Positions 1-7,023 of a DNA stretch of 14,858 nt are shown here, one piece after another (the first letter of the stretch is position 1; every line of letters starts with the position of its first letter). Source of the stretch: an uncultured Lachnospiraceae bacterium. GTDB taxonomy: Bacteria > Bacillota > Clostridia > Lachnospirales > Lachnospiraceae. The DNA is taken from contig CAOJLW010000021.1 of the NCBI GenBank assembly GCA_948438565.1, forward strand, positions 1 to 14,858. Reading direction: 5' to 3'. The position numbers and the translations under genes were made by a program. The notes beneath the pieces are model-generated. The model was not told the DNA's origin. It did no database searches and saw only the letters and a program-made list of their open reading frames with translations.

Positions 1-1006
1 TAATATGTCCATCCAAAATGCTTCGCGCCGTATCGGTAATCGGCTCATTAAAATCGTCGCCGTCTACCAAAACCGTATATAACCCGGTAATCGAACCCGT
101 ATCCGTATTGCCGGCTCGCTCCAAAAGCTTTGGCATTTCTGAATAAACGCTTGGCGGATACCCCCTGGTCACCGGAGGTTCTCCGGAGGCTAAGCCAATT
201 TCCCTCTGCGCCATAGAAAAACGCGTCAGGGAATCCATCATCAAAAGCACGTCTTTTCCCTGATCTCTGAAATACTCTGCAATCGCCGTAGCGGTCTTGG
301 CCGCCTTATTACGAATCAAAGCCGGCTTATCCGACGTGGCCACGACGACTATGGAACGCTTCATTCCTTCTTCTCCCAGATCACGTTCCATAAACTCCCG
401 AACCTCCCTGCCACGCTCGCCAATTAACGCAATCACATTGACGTCTGCTCTGGTATTCCTCGCAAACATACCGAGCAGGGTACTCTTTCCAACGCCGGAA
501 CCTGCAAAGATCCCAATCCTCTGCCCTTTCCCTACTGTAATCAGGCCGTCAACCGCTTTGACGCCTAATGGCAATACCTCATCAATAATCTTCCGCTTCA
601 TCGGATCTGGAGGCGCGGCTTCTACCGGATATTCCTCGGTTCGAATCAAATCCGAAGCATCCGTAACCCTTCCGATTCCATCTACCATATGTCCAAGCAG
701 GGCGTCTCCCGCTAAAACAGACAATGGATGCCCCGTATTTTCCACGGTACACCCAACGCCTAATCCTTCCACACTCTCATAAGGCATCAGCAGCAGGCGA
801 TTATCCCGTATACCCACTACTTCTGCCATAACGGAAATGTCCTTATTTTTATCAATCATGATGCGGCATAAATCATTCAGTTTTGCTTCCGGACCTACGG
901 ATTCAATCGTCAAACCTACGATTTTCACCACTTTACCAAGCCTGTTAAAATATGTACGGTCTGCAAGTTGTAAATATTTTTCAAAATTGTACGCCACGTC
1001 ACTCAT
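1..1006 (-). CDS. fliI: FliI, flagellar export ATPase (3' end cut by window)
   Basis: This is the F1-beta-like ATPase that energises flagellar type III export, working as a hexamer at the cytoplasmic face of the basal body with FliH and FliJ. About 335 N-terminal residues are visible. The frame is open to base 1, so roughly the last 100 residues of a ~440-residue family are missing. The Walker A loop AGSGVGKST is at about residues 168-176, the GERGREV motif at about 196-202, and the Walker B strand VLLMMDS at about 253-259. The segment DGDDFNEPITDTARS near residues 315-329 is typical of FliI and related type III ATPases. The ATG at 1006 starts two bases after the fliH TGA stop, which suggests translational coupling. 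No strong separate ribosome site is seen beyond GTGAGG. It is the last visible gene of the flagellar operon. Confidence 0.96.
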   Translation of the reverse strand, partial: MSDVAYNFEKYLQLADRTYFNRLGKVVKIVGLTIESVGPEAKLNDLCRIMIDKNKDISVMAEVVGIRDNRLLLMPYESVEGLGVGCTVENTGHPLSVLAGDALLGHMVDGIGRVTDASDLIRTEEYPVEAAPPDPMKRKIIDEVLPLGVKAVDGLITVGKGQRIGIFAGSGVGKSTLLGMFARNTRADVNVIALIGERGREVREFMERDLGEEGMKRSIVVVATSDKPALIRNKAAKTATAIAEYFRDQGKDVLLMMDSLTRFSMAQREIGLASGEPPVTRGYPPSVYSEMPKLLERAGNTDTGSITGLYTVLVDGDDFNEPITDTARSILDGHI

Positions 1007-1008
1007 CC

Positions 1009-1809
1009 TCACAAACTTAATGCCCTTAAATCCTTGATTAAATTTTCCAACTGCACGCCAAGGCTACAGTCAAAAACACCCGTATCCGTTTCAATTACGC
1101 ATTGGGTTCCATCTAAAGATACGTCCGGAACCAGTTCTATAGACATATCATGACCAATACGGTCTAAAATTTCTTCTTTATGGGTATCCAGAAATACCTT
1201 CTGCTCTTCTGCAATACGGATACGAAAAGCCTTGCAGCTTTCAATATTCGCAATCGTATTGCCTATCAAATATAAGAGAATTTCCTTTTTATCTCCAAAC
1301 TGGATATGGAACACTTTTTCCACAACCGATACAATGACATCCAAAAGCTTTGGCTCCAAATCATGCATTTCCCGATTGTAGTTCTCCTGCAGCTTCAGCT
1401 TAAACTGCTCCAGCTCTTCTCTGCGCTTTTCATATTCCTCCTCAAGCTCCCCTTTCATCTGCGCAAAACCCTGTTCATATCCTTCCTGATGACCATCTTT
1501 TTTGGCCTGAGACATGATTTGTTGAGCCTGTTCTTTTGCCTTAGTCAACGCAGATTCCGACTCTTCCCGAGCCTTTCGTAAGAGCATTTCGGCCTCATCA
1601 TTCGCTTTTTTCAAAATCTCTGCCGGATCCTCCGGCGCCACCTCTTCCACAACGTCGCCCAAGCTTCGAAACCCCTGGTCTACAGCTCGGCTGCCGCCCT
1701 TTTGCTGCCTTACAAACTCTGCAAGTTTTTCTTCTACCATAGGGTTGTAGTCAATCACACGGACGCCCTGTGTCCCGGCAGTATTGTATTGTTTAAACAG
1801 ATTAGACAA
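1009..1809 (-). CDS. fliH: FliH, flagellar export ATPase regulator
   Basis: FliH binds and restrains FliI and links the ATPase to the export gate and C-ring. The protein has a short N-terminal segment (LFKQYN, then GVRVIDYN), a long charged alpha-helical/coiled-coil stretch over roughly residues 55-150 rich in Glu, Lys, Ala and Gln, and a globular C-terminal domain. The helix contains the FliH-type repeat GHQEGYEQG (glycines every four residues). I place the start at TTG 1809, giving 266 residues. The Shine-Dalgarno GGAGGTGA at 1825-1818 lies 8 bases upstream of that TTG, while the GTG at 1821 sits inside this site and cannot use it. The chosen start overlaps the end of fliG by 8 bases. Overall sequence conservation of this family is weak, so identity rests on architecture and its place between fliG and fliI. 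Confidence 0.9.
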   Translation of the reverse strand: MSNLFKQYNTAGTQGVRVIDYNPMVEEKLAEFVRQQKGGSRAVDQGFRSLGDVVEEVAPEDPAEILKKANDEAEMLLRKAREESESALTKAKEQAQQIMSQAKKDGHQEGYEQGFAQMKGELEEEYEKRREELEQFKLKLQENYNREMHDLEPKLLDVIVSVVEKVFHIQFGDKKEILLYLIGNTIANIESCKAFRIRIAEEQKVFLDTHKEEILDRIGHDMSIELVPDVSLDGTQCVIETDTGVFDCSLGVQLENLIKDLRALSL

Positions 1810-2809
1810 CGATCTCGTCACCTCCGCCCCTGGAAATTACAATCTCTCCAGAGTCTTCTAACTTACGGATAACACCAACAATTTTCTGCTGCGCTTCCTC
1901 TACATCCTTCATACGTACCGGACCCATAAATTCCATGTCCTCTTTGATCATAGAAGCCAGACGTTTGGAAAGGTTCTTCAAAATTGTAGCCTGCACTTCA
2001 TCATTGGACCCTTTCAATGCAATAGCCAGGTCATTATTGTCTACATCACGCAGCACACGTTGGATCGCACGGTCATCAAGCAGCATAATATCCTCGAATA
2101 CAAACATCTTCTTGCGGATTTCGTCTGCCAATTCCGGCTCTTCGATCTCGAGGGATTCCATAATATGTTTCTCTGTCGAACGATCGACGGTATTTAAAAT
2201 ATTGACAATGGCGTCTACGCCTCCCACAATCGTGTAATCCTGATTGATTAAAGAAGAAAGCTTCCGTTCCAAGACGCGTTCCACCTCTTTGACCACATCC
2301 GGCGACGTCCTGTCCATCGTCGCAATCCTCTTTGCAACGTCCGCCTGTACCTCCGGCCCCAGCGCGCTCATAATCATAGCCGCCTGCGCCGGCGTCAAAT
2401 AGGACAAAATCATGGCAATTGTCTGCGGATGCTCATCCTGAATAAAGTTTAACACCTGACTTGGATCCGTCTTACGGACAAACTCAAACGGACGTACCTG
2501 TAAGGATGCTGTAAGCTTGGAAATAACTTCCTGCGCCTTGTCTCCTCCCAACGCCTTGTCCAACAGTTCCTTGGCATAGGCAATGCCGCCTTCGGCAATA
2601 TATTGCTGCGCCAGGCACACCTGGTAAAACTCATCCAATACTTTATCTTTCATTTGCGGAGATACGCTTCTGGTATTGGCAATCTCCAGCGTCAGTTCTT
2701 CAATTTCATCCTCTTTCAGATGTTTAAAAATATCCGCCGACTTCTCCGGCCCTAACGCAATCAATAATACAGCGGCCTTTTGGACGCCTGTTAAGTCTTC
2801 GTTGCTCAT
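1802..2809 (-). CDS. fliG: FliG, flagellar motor switch protein
   Basis: FliG is the rotor protein of the C-ring that receives torque from the stator and is mounted on FliF. About 335 residues, the usual family length. The N-terminal FliF-binding domain begins TGVQKAAVLLIALGPEKSA, the middle domain carries the EHPQT motif at about residues 126-130, and the C-terminal domain has the charged torque helix around DDRAIQRVLRDVDNNDLAIAL. The tail RGGGDEIVV is short. I choose ATG 2809 rather than GTG 2821, because GGGAG lies 5 bases before TAAAG-ATG at a normal distance and the family usually begins close to this point. The start lies two bases after the fliF stop, so the two genes are probably translationally coupled, fitting the 1:1-type assembly of FliF and FliG. 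Confidence 0.97.
   Translation of the reverse strand: MSNEDLTGVQKAAVLLIALGPEKSADIFKHLKEDEIEELTLEIANTRSVSPQMKDKVLDEFYQVCLAQQYIAEGGIAYAKELLDKALGGDKAQEVISKLTASLQVRPFEFVRKTDPSQVLNFIQDEHPQTIAMILSYLTPAQAAMIMSALGPEVQADVAKRIATMDRTSPDVVKEVERVLERKLSSLINQDYTIVGGVDAIVNILNTVDRSTEKHIMESLEIEEPELADEIRKKMFVFEDIMLLDDRAIQRVLRDVDNNDLAIALKGSNDEVQATILKNLSKRLASMIKEDMEFMGPVRMKDVEEAQQKIVGVIRKLEDSGEIVISRGGGDEIVV
1818..1825 (-). promoter_or_regulatory. fliH ribosome binding site inside fliG
   Basis: GGAGGTGA on the minus strand, a near-perfect Shine-Dalgarno. It is encoded by the last glycine codons of fliG (the RGGGDEIVV tail) and is spaced 8 bases from TTG 1809. It decides the fliH start and argues against the GTG at 1821. 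Confidence 0.7.
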
Positions 2810-2811
2810 CT

Positions 2812-4425
2812 TTACTCCCACTCCTCATTCAGCCAATTACGCAACAATGACGCTGCTGCTTCAGGATTCTCTTCTACAAAACGCTCAATCAAAACACGTG
2901 TTTCGGATTTCTCTGAGAAGCCAATATCTTCCAGGCTTTCATCCGGCGTATCCTGACTCTTTGTCGTTTCAAGCAGATTTTCTACGGAAAGCTCTGGTTC
3001 GATCTCCTGCTCCTCATGCTTCCTGGTACTCCTGAATACCACAAAGCCTAGCAATGCAAAGATTAAAACCGCAAGCGCAATCTGCAAATAATCCGTAATA
3101 TCCCTTCCACTGGAAGAAGCATATTTAAAAAACGGCACATCATACGCAACAATTGTGATATTATCCCTTGCGATTCCAGTCGCATTTGCTACCATGTCAT
3201 AAAACTCATCGTCTACGGTTGTCTTAACGCGGTTGCTGTTTTGAGCGACAAACTCGTCAAACGACATATCTGCAAGCGTCCCGTCAGCCTTCAAGGCCTT
3301 TTCATCATAGACCACATAGCTTGTTGCCACAACCGAAATAGAAGAATTCTCCAAATCCACTGTCCCGCCGTCACTGTTGCGTTCAGTAATTTCCTGGCTT
3401 GTCAGATAATTTTCTTTTGTTTCATTAACGGAGGAAGAAGTGACTTCCGAATCCTGTAACATATACGTCGTATCCTGCCCGTTGGTATCCGTACCCGGAA
3501 CTTCCGCAGGCCCGCCTTCCGCACTGGACTCGAACGAACTTCTGCTATCCAAATATCCCTGCTCGCGGCCATCGTCTACATAATAGCGCTGGTTGGTATA
3601 TTTTTCCGTATCAAAACTCATGGCGAGGTTTAATCCCACCTCAACATTGTCATATACGTCCGTACCTAATATAACGTCTTTTACTCCGCTCTTTACCATG
3701 CTTTCCGCTTTGCTTTTCACCGAAAGCTGTGTATTGGCATTGCCAATTGCCGTAGCGGTATCGCCCCCGGAAAACAGAACGTTGCTATTGGAATCCAAAA
3801 GCAGGATATGATCCGTGGAGTCATTGCCCACTTCCGTAGCGATAAACTTGGCAATGCCCGCCGCCTGCTCGTCATCCATCGCGCCGGCAAGCTCTAAAAT
3901 AACGCTCGCATGAGTCTCCTGTCCCATGGAAATAATCGTCCCATCCTCCTCAGGAATTGAAAGAGACACATACGCGGTGTCAATATTGGCAATTTTGGAG
4001 AGCTGTTCTTCAAATTTTTTCTCTAAATAAAGCTGATATTTTTTGTTTTTATCGGATTCCGTCGTGCTAAAGCTTCCGTCAAATACATTATCGATACTAT
4101 AACCGGTCGTCGGAATATTGTTAGAACCCAATAAAAACGATGCATCCGTCTCATCTTTTTGACTGACCAAAAAGGTCAGTCCGTCGGACGAAACTTCTGA
4201 TTTGATATTCTGACCATCCAGAAGGTTTTTCACTTCGGATGCCTGCGTCATATTTTCACAGGTGATAAGCGGAACCATCTGCGGTCGGTTAATCACTACA
4301 GCCAAAATAACCAAAGCCAAAACAACAACGGCTGCTAAACTGACTACTAACGTCCTTTGTTTGACCGAAAACTTCGTCCACCATTCTTTTACTCGATTTA
4401 ATATACTCTGCACATTTTCTGGCAT
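2812..4425 (-). CDS. fliF: FliF, flagellar MS-ring protein
   Basis: FliF forms the membrane MS ring on which rod, export gate and C-ring are built. The 537-residue protein has an N-terminal membrane helix at about residues 25-46, a YscJ/FliF ring-building domain (including SLSIPEEDG and HASVILEL), a Ser/Thr/Gly/Asp-rich, poorly conserved loop near residues 290-345, and a second membrane helix at about 446-465. The C-terminal tail ends AASLLRNWLNEEWE, matching the acidic/Trp-containing FliG-binding tail of the family. The ATG at 4425 is preceded by GGGGAAG at a good distance and lies 19 bases after the fliE stop. The last codons supply part of the fliG ribosome site. Confidence 0.97.
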   Translation of the reverse strand: MPENVQSILNRVKEWWTKFSVKQRTLVVSLAAVVVLALVILAVVINRPQMVPLITCENMTQASEVKNLLDGQNIKSEVSSDGLTFLVSQKDETDASFLLGSNNIPTTGYSIDNVFDGSFSTTESDKNKKYQLYLEKKFEEQLSKIANIDTAYVSLSIPEEDGTIISMGQETHASVILELAGAMDDEQAAGIAKFIATEVGNDSTDHILLLDSNSNVLFSGGDTATAIGNANTQLSVKSKAESMVKSGVKDVILGTDVYDNVEVGLNLAMSFDTEKYTNQRYYVDDGREQGYLDSRSSFESSAEGGPAEVPGTDTNGQDTTYMLQDSEVTSSSVNETKENYLTSQEITERNSDGGTVDLENSSISVVATSYVVYDEKALKADGTLADMSFDEFVAQNSNRVKTTVDDEFYDMVANATGIARDNITIVAYDVPFFKYASSSGRDITDYLQIALAVLIFALLGFVVFRSTRKHEEQEIEPELSVENLLETTKSQDTPDESLEDIGFSEKSETRVLIERFVEENPEAAASLLRNWLNEEWE

Positions 4426-4444
4426 AAGATTACTTCCCCGCTAG

Positions 4445-4765
4445 TTAAATTGACATATTCATGATTTCCTTATATGCTTCCACTACCTTGTCCCGAACTG
4501 CAACCGTATATTGCAAAGCCAAATTGGCCTTTTGCTGCGCGATGGACAAGGAATGTGTGTTGGTTGACTCGCCAAGCGCAAACTGAATCTGCGCCGCCTC
4601 CGCCGCATTCTGGTAATCATTTGTCTCGTTAATCATATTCATTGCCGCACCTAAAATAGAACCAAAACTACCCTCATTTTCTTTTGACGGCAGCGAAGTC
4701 CCATTGAGTTCGTATGGCTGAGCCGTACGTTGTGCGGGTATATTATGTATTGAAGCGATATCCAT
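4445..4765 (-). CDS. fliE: FliE, MS ring-rod adaptor
   Basis: FliE is a small exported protein that joins the MS ring to the proximal rod and is needed for the export gate to work. With start ATG 4765 it has 106 residues, the usual size. The conserved C-terminal helix reads SLSIAQQKANLALQYTVAVRDKVVEAYKEIMNM, shown here only as its general pattern of helix with Tyr-x-x-Ile-Met-Asn-Met ending at about residue 104; the N-terminal third is variable. The start is chosen because GGAGGAGG at 4781-4774 lies 8 bases before ATG 4765, while the upstream in-frame ATG at 4783 overlaps that ribosome site. It lies 38 bases downstream of flgC and 19 bases upstream of fliF. Confidence 0.95.
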   Translation of the reverse strand: MDIASIHNIPAQRTAQPYELNGTSLPSKENEGSFGSILGAAMNMINETNDYQNAAEAAQIQFALGESTNTHSLSIAQQKANLALQYTVAVRDKVVEAYKEIMNMSI

Positions 4766-4803
4766 CTGGTATTCCTCCTCCATTCATTTCAACAAAATCC
4801 CTG

Positions 4804-5250
4804 TTAAGATTGTTTGCCCACTTGCAATCCGGACTGCGCCATACCTTTAAACGCGTTAAACGCAGTCACATTGGCCTCATATGCCCTGCTGGCATCAATA
4901 AGATTTGTCATCTCCGTTACAATATTAACATTGGGGTAAGAAACATAACCGTTTTCATCCGCATCTGGATGCGCCGGATCATACTCCATAATAAAATCCG
5001 TCGTCTCATCTTCTATAACTTTGGTCACTTTCACTCCGTTCCCGCCATAAGAGCGTGAATGCCCGGACAAAAAATCACGAAACGTCGTCTTATCCTTTTC
5101 TGCAAATGTAACTATCTGACGCCGATACGGCGTCCCGTCCTCTGTCCTGGTCGTATTTACATTTGCCACATTTTCCGCAATAATATCGGTACGGAAACGC
5201 TCTGCCGTCATCCCCGACGCACAGATATCAAATGCCTGAAATAAAGCCAT
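4804..5250 (-). CDS. flgC: FlgC, flagellar basal-body rod protein
   Basis: FlgC is a proximal rod subunit, exported through the type III apparatus without a cleavable signal. 148 residues. The N-terminal rod domain is clear: ASGMTAERFRTDIIAENVAN at about residues 11-30, followed by VNTTRTEDGTPYRRQ. The C-terminal helix shared by rod/hook proteins reads EMTNLIDASRAYEANVTAF, close to the end. The ATG at 5250 follows AAGGAGGG by about 6 bases. It lies 26 bases after the flgB stop, as expected for the flgB-flgC-fliE gene order in Firmicutes. Confidence 0.97.
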   Translation of the reverse strand: MALFQAFDICASGMTAERFRTDIIAENVANVNTTRTEDGTPYRRQIVTFAEKDKTTFRDFLSGHSRSYGGNGVKVTKVIEDETTDFIMEYDPAHPDADENGYVSYPNVNIVTEMTNLIDASRAYEANVTAFNAFKGMAQSGLQVGKQS

Positions 5251-5276
5251 TACTTTCCCTCCTTATATTTACGCCG

Positions 5277-5666
5277 CTACTTAATCACTGTCTTTAATCT
5301 TACAAATTCCTGTGAAATACTGTCTGCCAGAGCATCGTAACGGATCTTTTCCGATGCCAGCTCCACATTTTCAGTATCCACGTCTACGTTATTCTTATCA
5401 ATCCGATAAGAATAATTTGCGGCGTCAATATACGTAGATACGTTCAGACGGCTCAAATCCGCATGATCGACCTTACTGTCTAAAGTATGGTATTTCATAT
5501 TGCCCAATTCACGTTTTAAGACGCTCTGAAAATCTACATCTTTTCGCTTATAGCCAGGCGTATCAACATTCGCCAGATTATTCAGTATCGTCTCTTCTCT
5601 CAACCAGCTTGCGTCAGCCGCTTTATTTAAAACATTGATATAACTATAGACATTGGTTGAAAACAT
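5277..5666 (-). CDS. flgB: FlgB, flagellar basal-body rod protein
   Basis: FlgB is the rod subunit nearest the MS ring. 129 residues, family length. The rod-domain signature is at about residues 25-40 (ILNNLANVDTPGYKRKDVDF). The C-terminal part, ENVELASEKIRYDALADSIS, is the usual helix. The ATG at 5666 is preceded by AAAGGTG four bases away. As the first gene of the flagellar operon it sits about 45 bases downstream of the predicted transcription start. Unlike Bacillus subtilis, no codY or hslUV gene lies immediately upstream; the gene before it is an unrelated phosphoesterase beyond a terminator. Confidence 0.97.
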   Translation of the reverse strand: MFSTNVYSYINVLNKAADASWLREETILNNLANVDTPGYKRKDVDFQSVLKRELGNMKYHTLDSKVDHADLSRLNVSTYIDAANYSYRIDKNNVDVDTENVELASEKIRYDALADSISQEFVRLKTVIK

Positions 5667-5718
5667 ACTACACCTTTTCCCCTTTCTGACATACCTCTCG
5701 TTTTTAATCTTATTCTCT

Positions 5719-5746
5719 ATTATAAAATATATTAAAAAAAACTCAA
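5719..5746 (-). promoter_or_regulatory. sigma-A-type promoter of the flagellar operon
   Basis: On the minus strand a -35 box TTGAGT (5746-5741) and a -10 box TATAAT (5724-5719, perfect) are separated by 16 bases. Transcription would begin near 5711, giving a leader of about 45 bases before flgB. No TAAA-N15-GCCGATAA (sigma-28) element is visible nearby, so this early operon appears to be read by the housekeeping sigma factor. The spacer and flanks are very AT-rich. Seen in sequence; use in vivo is inferred. Confidence 0.75.
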
Positions 5747-5762
5747 GTATTTTTTATCATAA

Positions 5763-5814
5763 TTTATGTGAATTTGTTTTTTTTTGTCACTTTGAACGTA
5801 AAACATCACATAAA
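5763..5814. repeat. 9-bp inverted repeat upstream of flagellar promoter
   Basis: TTTATGTGA at 5763-5771 and its exact reverse complement TCACATAAA at 5806-5814 are separated by 34 bases that include a run of nine T at 5777-5785. The arm centres are 43 bases apart, close to four helical turns. Both arms lie upstream of the -35 box (the near arm ends about 17 bases from it). They could be paired sites for an activator or repressor, but chance is possible in such AT-rich DNA. The far arm overlaps the tail of the terminator at 5812-5845. Confidence 0.4.
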
Positions 5815-5845
5815 AATAGGATTTACAGCTAAAAACTGTAAACCC
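5812..5845 (-). terminator. Rho-independent terminator of the rlmL-like to yfcE-like operon
   Basis: Read on the minus strand, GGGTTTACAG pairs with CTGTAAATCC around the loop TTTTTAG, a 10-bp stem with one G-U wobble, followed by TATTTTTA. The wobble becomes an A-C mismatch when read on the plus strand, which supports minus-strand function. It lies about 65 bases after the phosphoesterase stop and about 100 bases before the flagellar promoter, so it separates the two operons. Confidence 0.75.
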
Positions 5846-5909
5846 ATCTTTCCAAGAATTATCTTTTCTGTTTAATTTTACTTGACGCCATATGGCAGGT
5901 CAATCCATC

Positions 5910-6392
5910 TTACGCTAAATACCGAATCTGAAAGTCCGCCTCTCCCTGCGGATTAATTTCCATGACGATATAAGACGGACGCTTCCCCTCCTGCCTTGGA
6001 TAAGAAAGGCTTCCGGGGTTTAAAACGACAATTCCTTTTTCGTCACAGATCAAAGGACGGTGCGTATGGCCAAACATCACTATATCGCAGCCCCTGCCTT
6101 TCGCCTCTTTCCGGATATTCTCAATGCCTGCGTTCACATTATAATAATGCCCATGCGTAAGCAGCGCTTTATATTTTCCAAGGGTAAGCTCCTTCTCCTG
6201 GCACAGCGCCGAAAAAAAATCGCAGTTGCCGGCCACCACCTCGGTGCGACAGCCGGCGGCAGCCTGGATAAACTCCTCGCCGCCTTCCACATCCCCCAGA
6301 TGGATCAGCAGATCCATCGGCTTTTCATGCCGGAGCGCAAGAGCCAGATTTTGATGTCTGCCATGCGTATCACTAATAATTACAATTTTCAT
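5910..6392 (-). CDS. YfcE/MJ0936-family metallophosphoesterase
   Basis: A small cytoplasmic phosphodiesterase of the calcineurin-like fold, 160 residues, with two metal ions in the active site. All family metal ligands are visible: SDTHG (Asp8, His10), LGD (Asp34), GNCD (Asn56), THGH (His80, His82) and FGHTHRP (His109, His111). The NPGS motif near the end is also typical. Family members hydrolyse model phosphodiesters; the cellular substrate is generally unknown. It begins 13 bases after the rdgB stop, with AAGGGG/GGGAG before the ATG, and is the last gene of its operon. The rdgB-phosphoesterase pairing is common in Clostridia, which hints at a nucleotide-related role, but that is inference. 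Confidence 0.93.
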   Translation of the reverse strand: MKIVIISDTHGRHQNLALALRHEKPMDLLIHLGDVEGGEEFIQAAAGCRTEVVAGNCDFFSALCQEKELTLGKYKALLTHGHYYNVNAGIENIRKEAKGRGCDIVMFGHTHRPLICDEKGIVVLNPGSLSYPRQEGKRPSYIVMEINPQGEADFQIRYLA

Positions 6393-6405
6393 GCTCCCAT
6401 CCCCT

Positions 6406-7002
6406 TTACATCCTTTTTTCCAACTCGCCGCGTATTGCCCGTAAGGCGTTGCCTCTGTGGCTTAACGCATTTTTCTGTTCTCTGGTCAGCTCCGCCGTCG
6501 TAGCATGATATTCGTCCACATAAAAAATCGGATCATACCCAAATCCGTTTTCCCCTGCCGGCTGTTCCGCAATATAGCCTTCCACCGTACCGCGCGTCAC
6601 ACACTCCTCCCCGTCAGGAAAAACGGCAGCCACCGCGCAGACAAAACGGGCGCTGCGCCGTTCCTTAGGCACGCCCTCCAACCGTTTGAGCAATTCCCGG
6701 TTTTTGATCTCATAAGAGGTATGTTCCCCCATATAACGCGCAGAATATACCCCCGGTTCTTTGTTTAGGGCGTCGATTTCAAGTCCGGAATCATCGGCCA
6801 AGACAATCGTATACGTTTTTTTTGCCGCGGCCCTCGCCTTGATCAGCGCGTTTTCCTCAAACGTTGCTCCATTTTCTTCTACGTCAATGGAAATCCCCGC
6901 CTCTCCCATAGAAACAATCTCTGCGTTAATCCCTGCTAAGATTTCGCGTATTTCCGTCATTTTATCCCGGTTTCCGGTCGCAAATAAAATCCTGTTTTTC
7001 AT
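6406..7002 (-). CDS. rdgB: RdgB, XTP/dITP diphosphatase
   Basis: RdgB hydrolyses non-canonical purine nucleoside triphosphates (dITP, XTP, ITP) to monophosphates and pyrophosphate, keeping deaminated bases out of DNA and RNA. 198 residues from ATG 7002, the usual length. Family motifs: FATGNRDK at residues 7-14, the acidic metal site LADDSGLEID, SARYMGEH, the pocket ENGFGYDPIF, and LSHRGNALR with Ser181-His-Arg near the C-terminus. I choose ATG 7002 because AAGGAG lies 6 bases upstream; the ATG at 7023 would have no comparable site. It lies 21 bases after the amidase stop. Confidence 0.95.
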   Translation of the reverse strand: MKNRILFATGNRDKMTEIREILAGINAEIVSMGEAGISIDVEENGATFEENALIKARAAAKKTYTIVLADDSGLEIDALNKEPGVYSARYMGEHTSYEIKNRELLKRLEGVPKERRSARFVCAVAAVFPDGEECVTRGTVEGYIAEQPAGENGFGYDPIFYVDEYHATTAELTREQKNALSHRGNALRAIRGELEKRM

Positions 7003-7023
7003 ATGTCTCTCCTTTACACGCAT

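Noticed and set aside
297..782. Plus-strand open frame of 161 codons inside fliI
   Set aside because: It is antisense to a well-conserved FliI sequence including the Walker A region, has Ser/Pro-rich composition typical of antisense frames, and no supporting domain.
2449..2634. Minus-strand frame of 61 codons inside fliG
   Set aside because: It is an alternate frame within an intact fliG with no independent evidence.
5881..5906. Palindrome around GCCATATGGC flanked by TTGAC/GTCAA just after the phosphoesterase stop
   Set aside because: It could fold, but the stem has a 2-base bulge and no T-run follows in either direction; the better terminator is at 5812-5845. A stabilising 3' stem remains possible.
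5667..5909. Possible sigma-28 promoter or small gene upstream of flgB
   Set aside because: No TAAA-N15-GCCGATAA match and no open frame with a ribosome site; the region is explained by the terminator, the inverted repeat and the sigma-A promoter.
6060..6503. Plus-strand open frame of 147 codons across the phosphoesterase and rdgB genes
   Set aside because: It is opposite two intact enzyme genes with all motifs present; no recognisable protein features.
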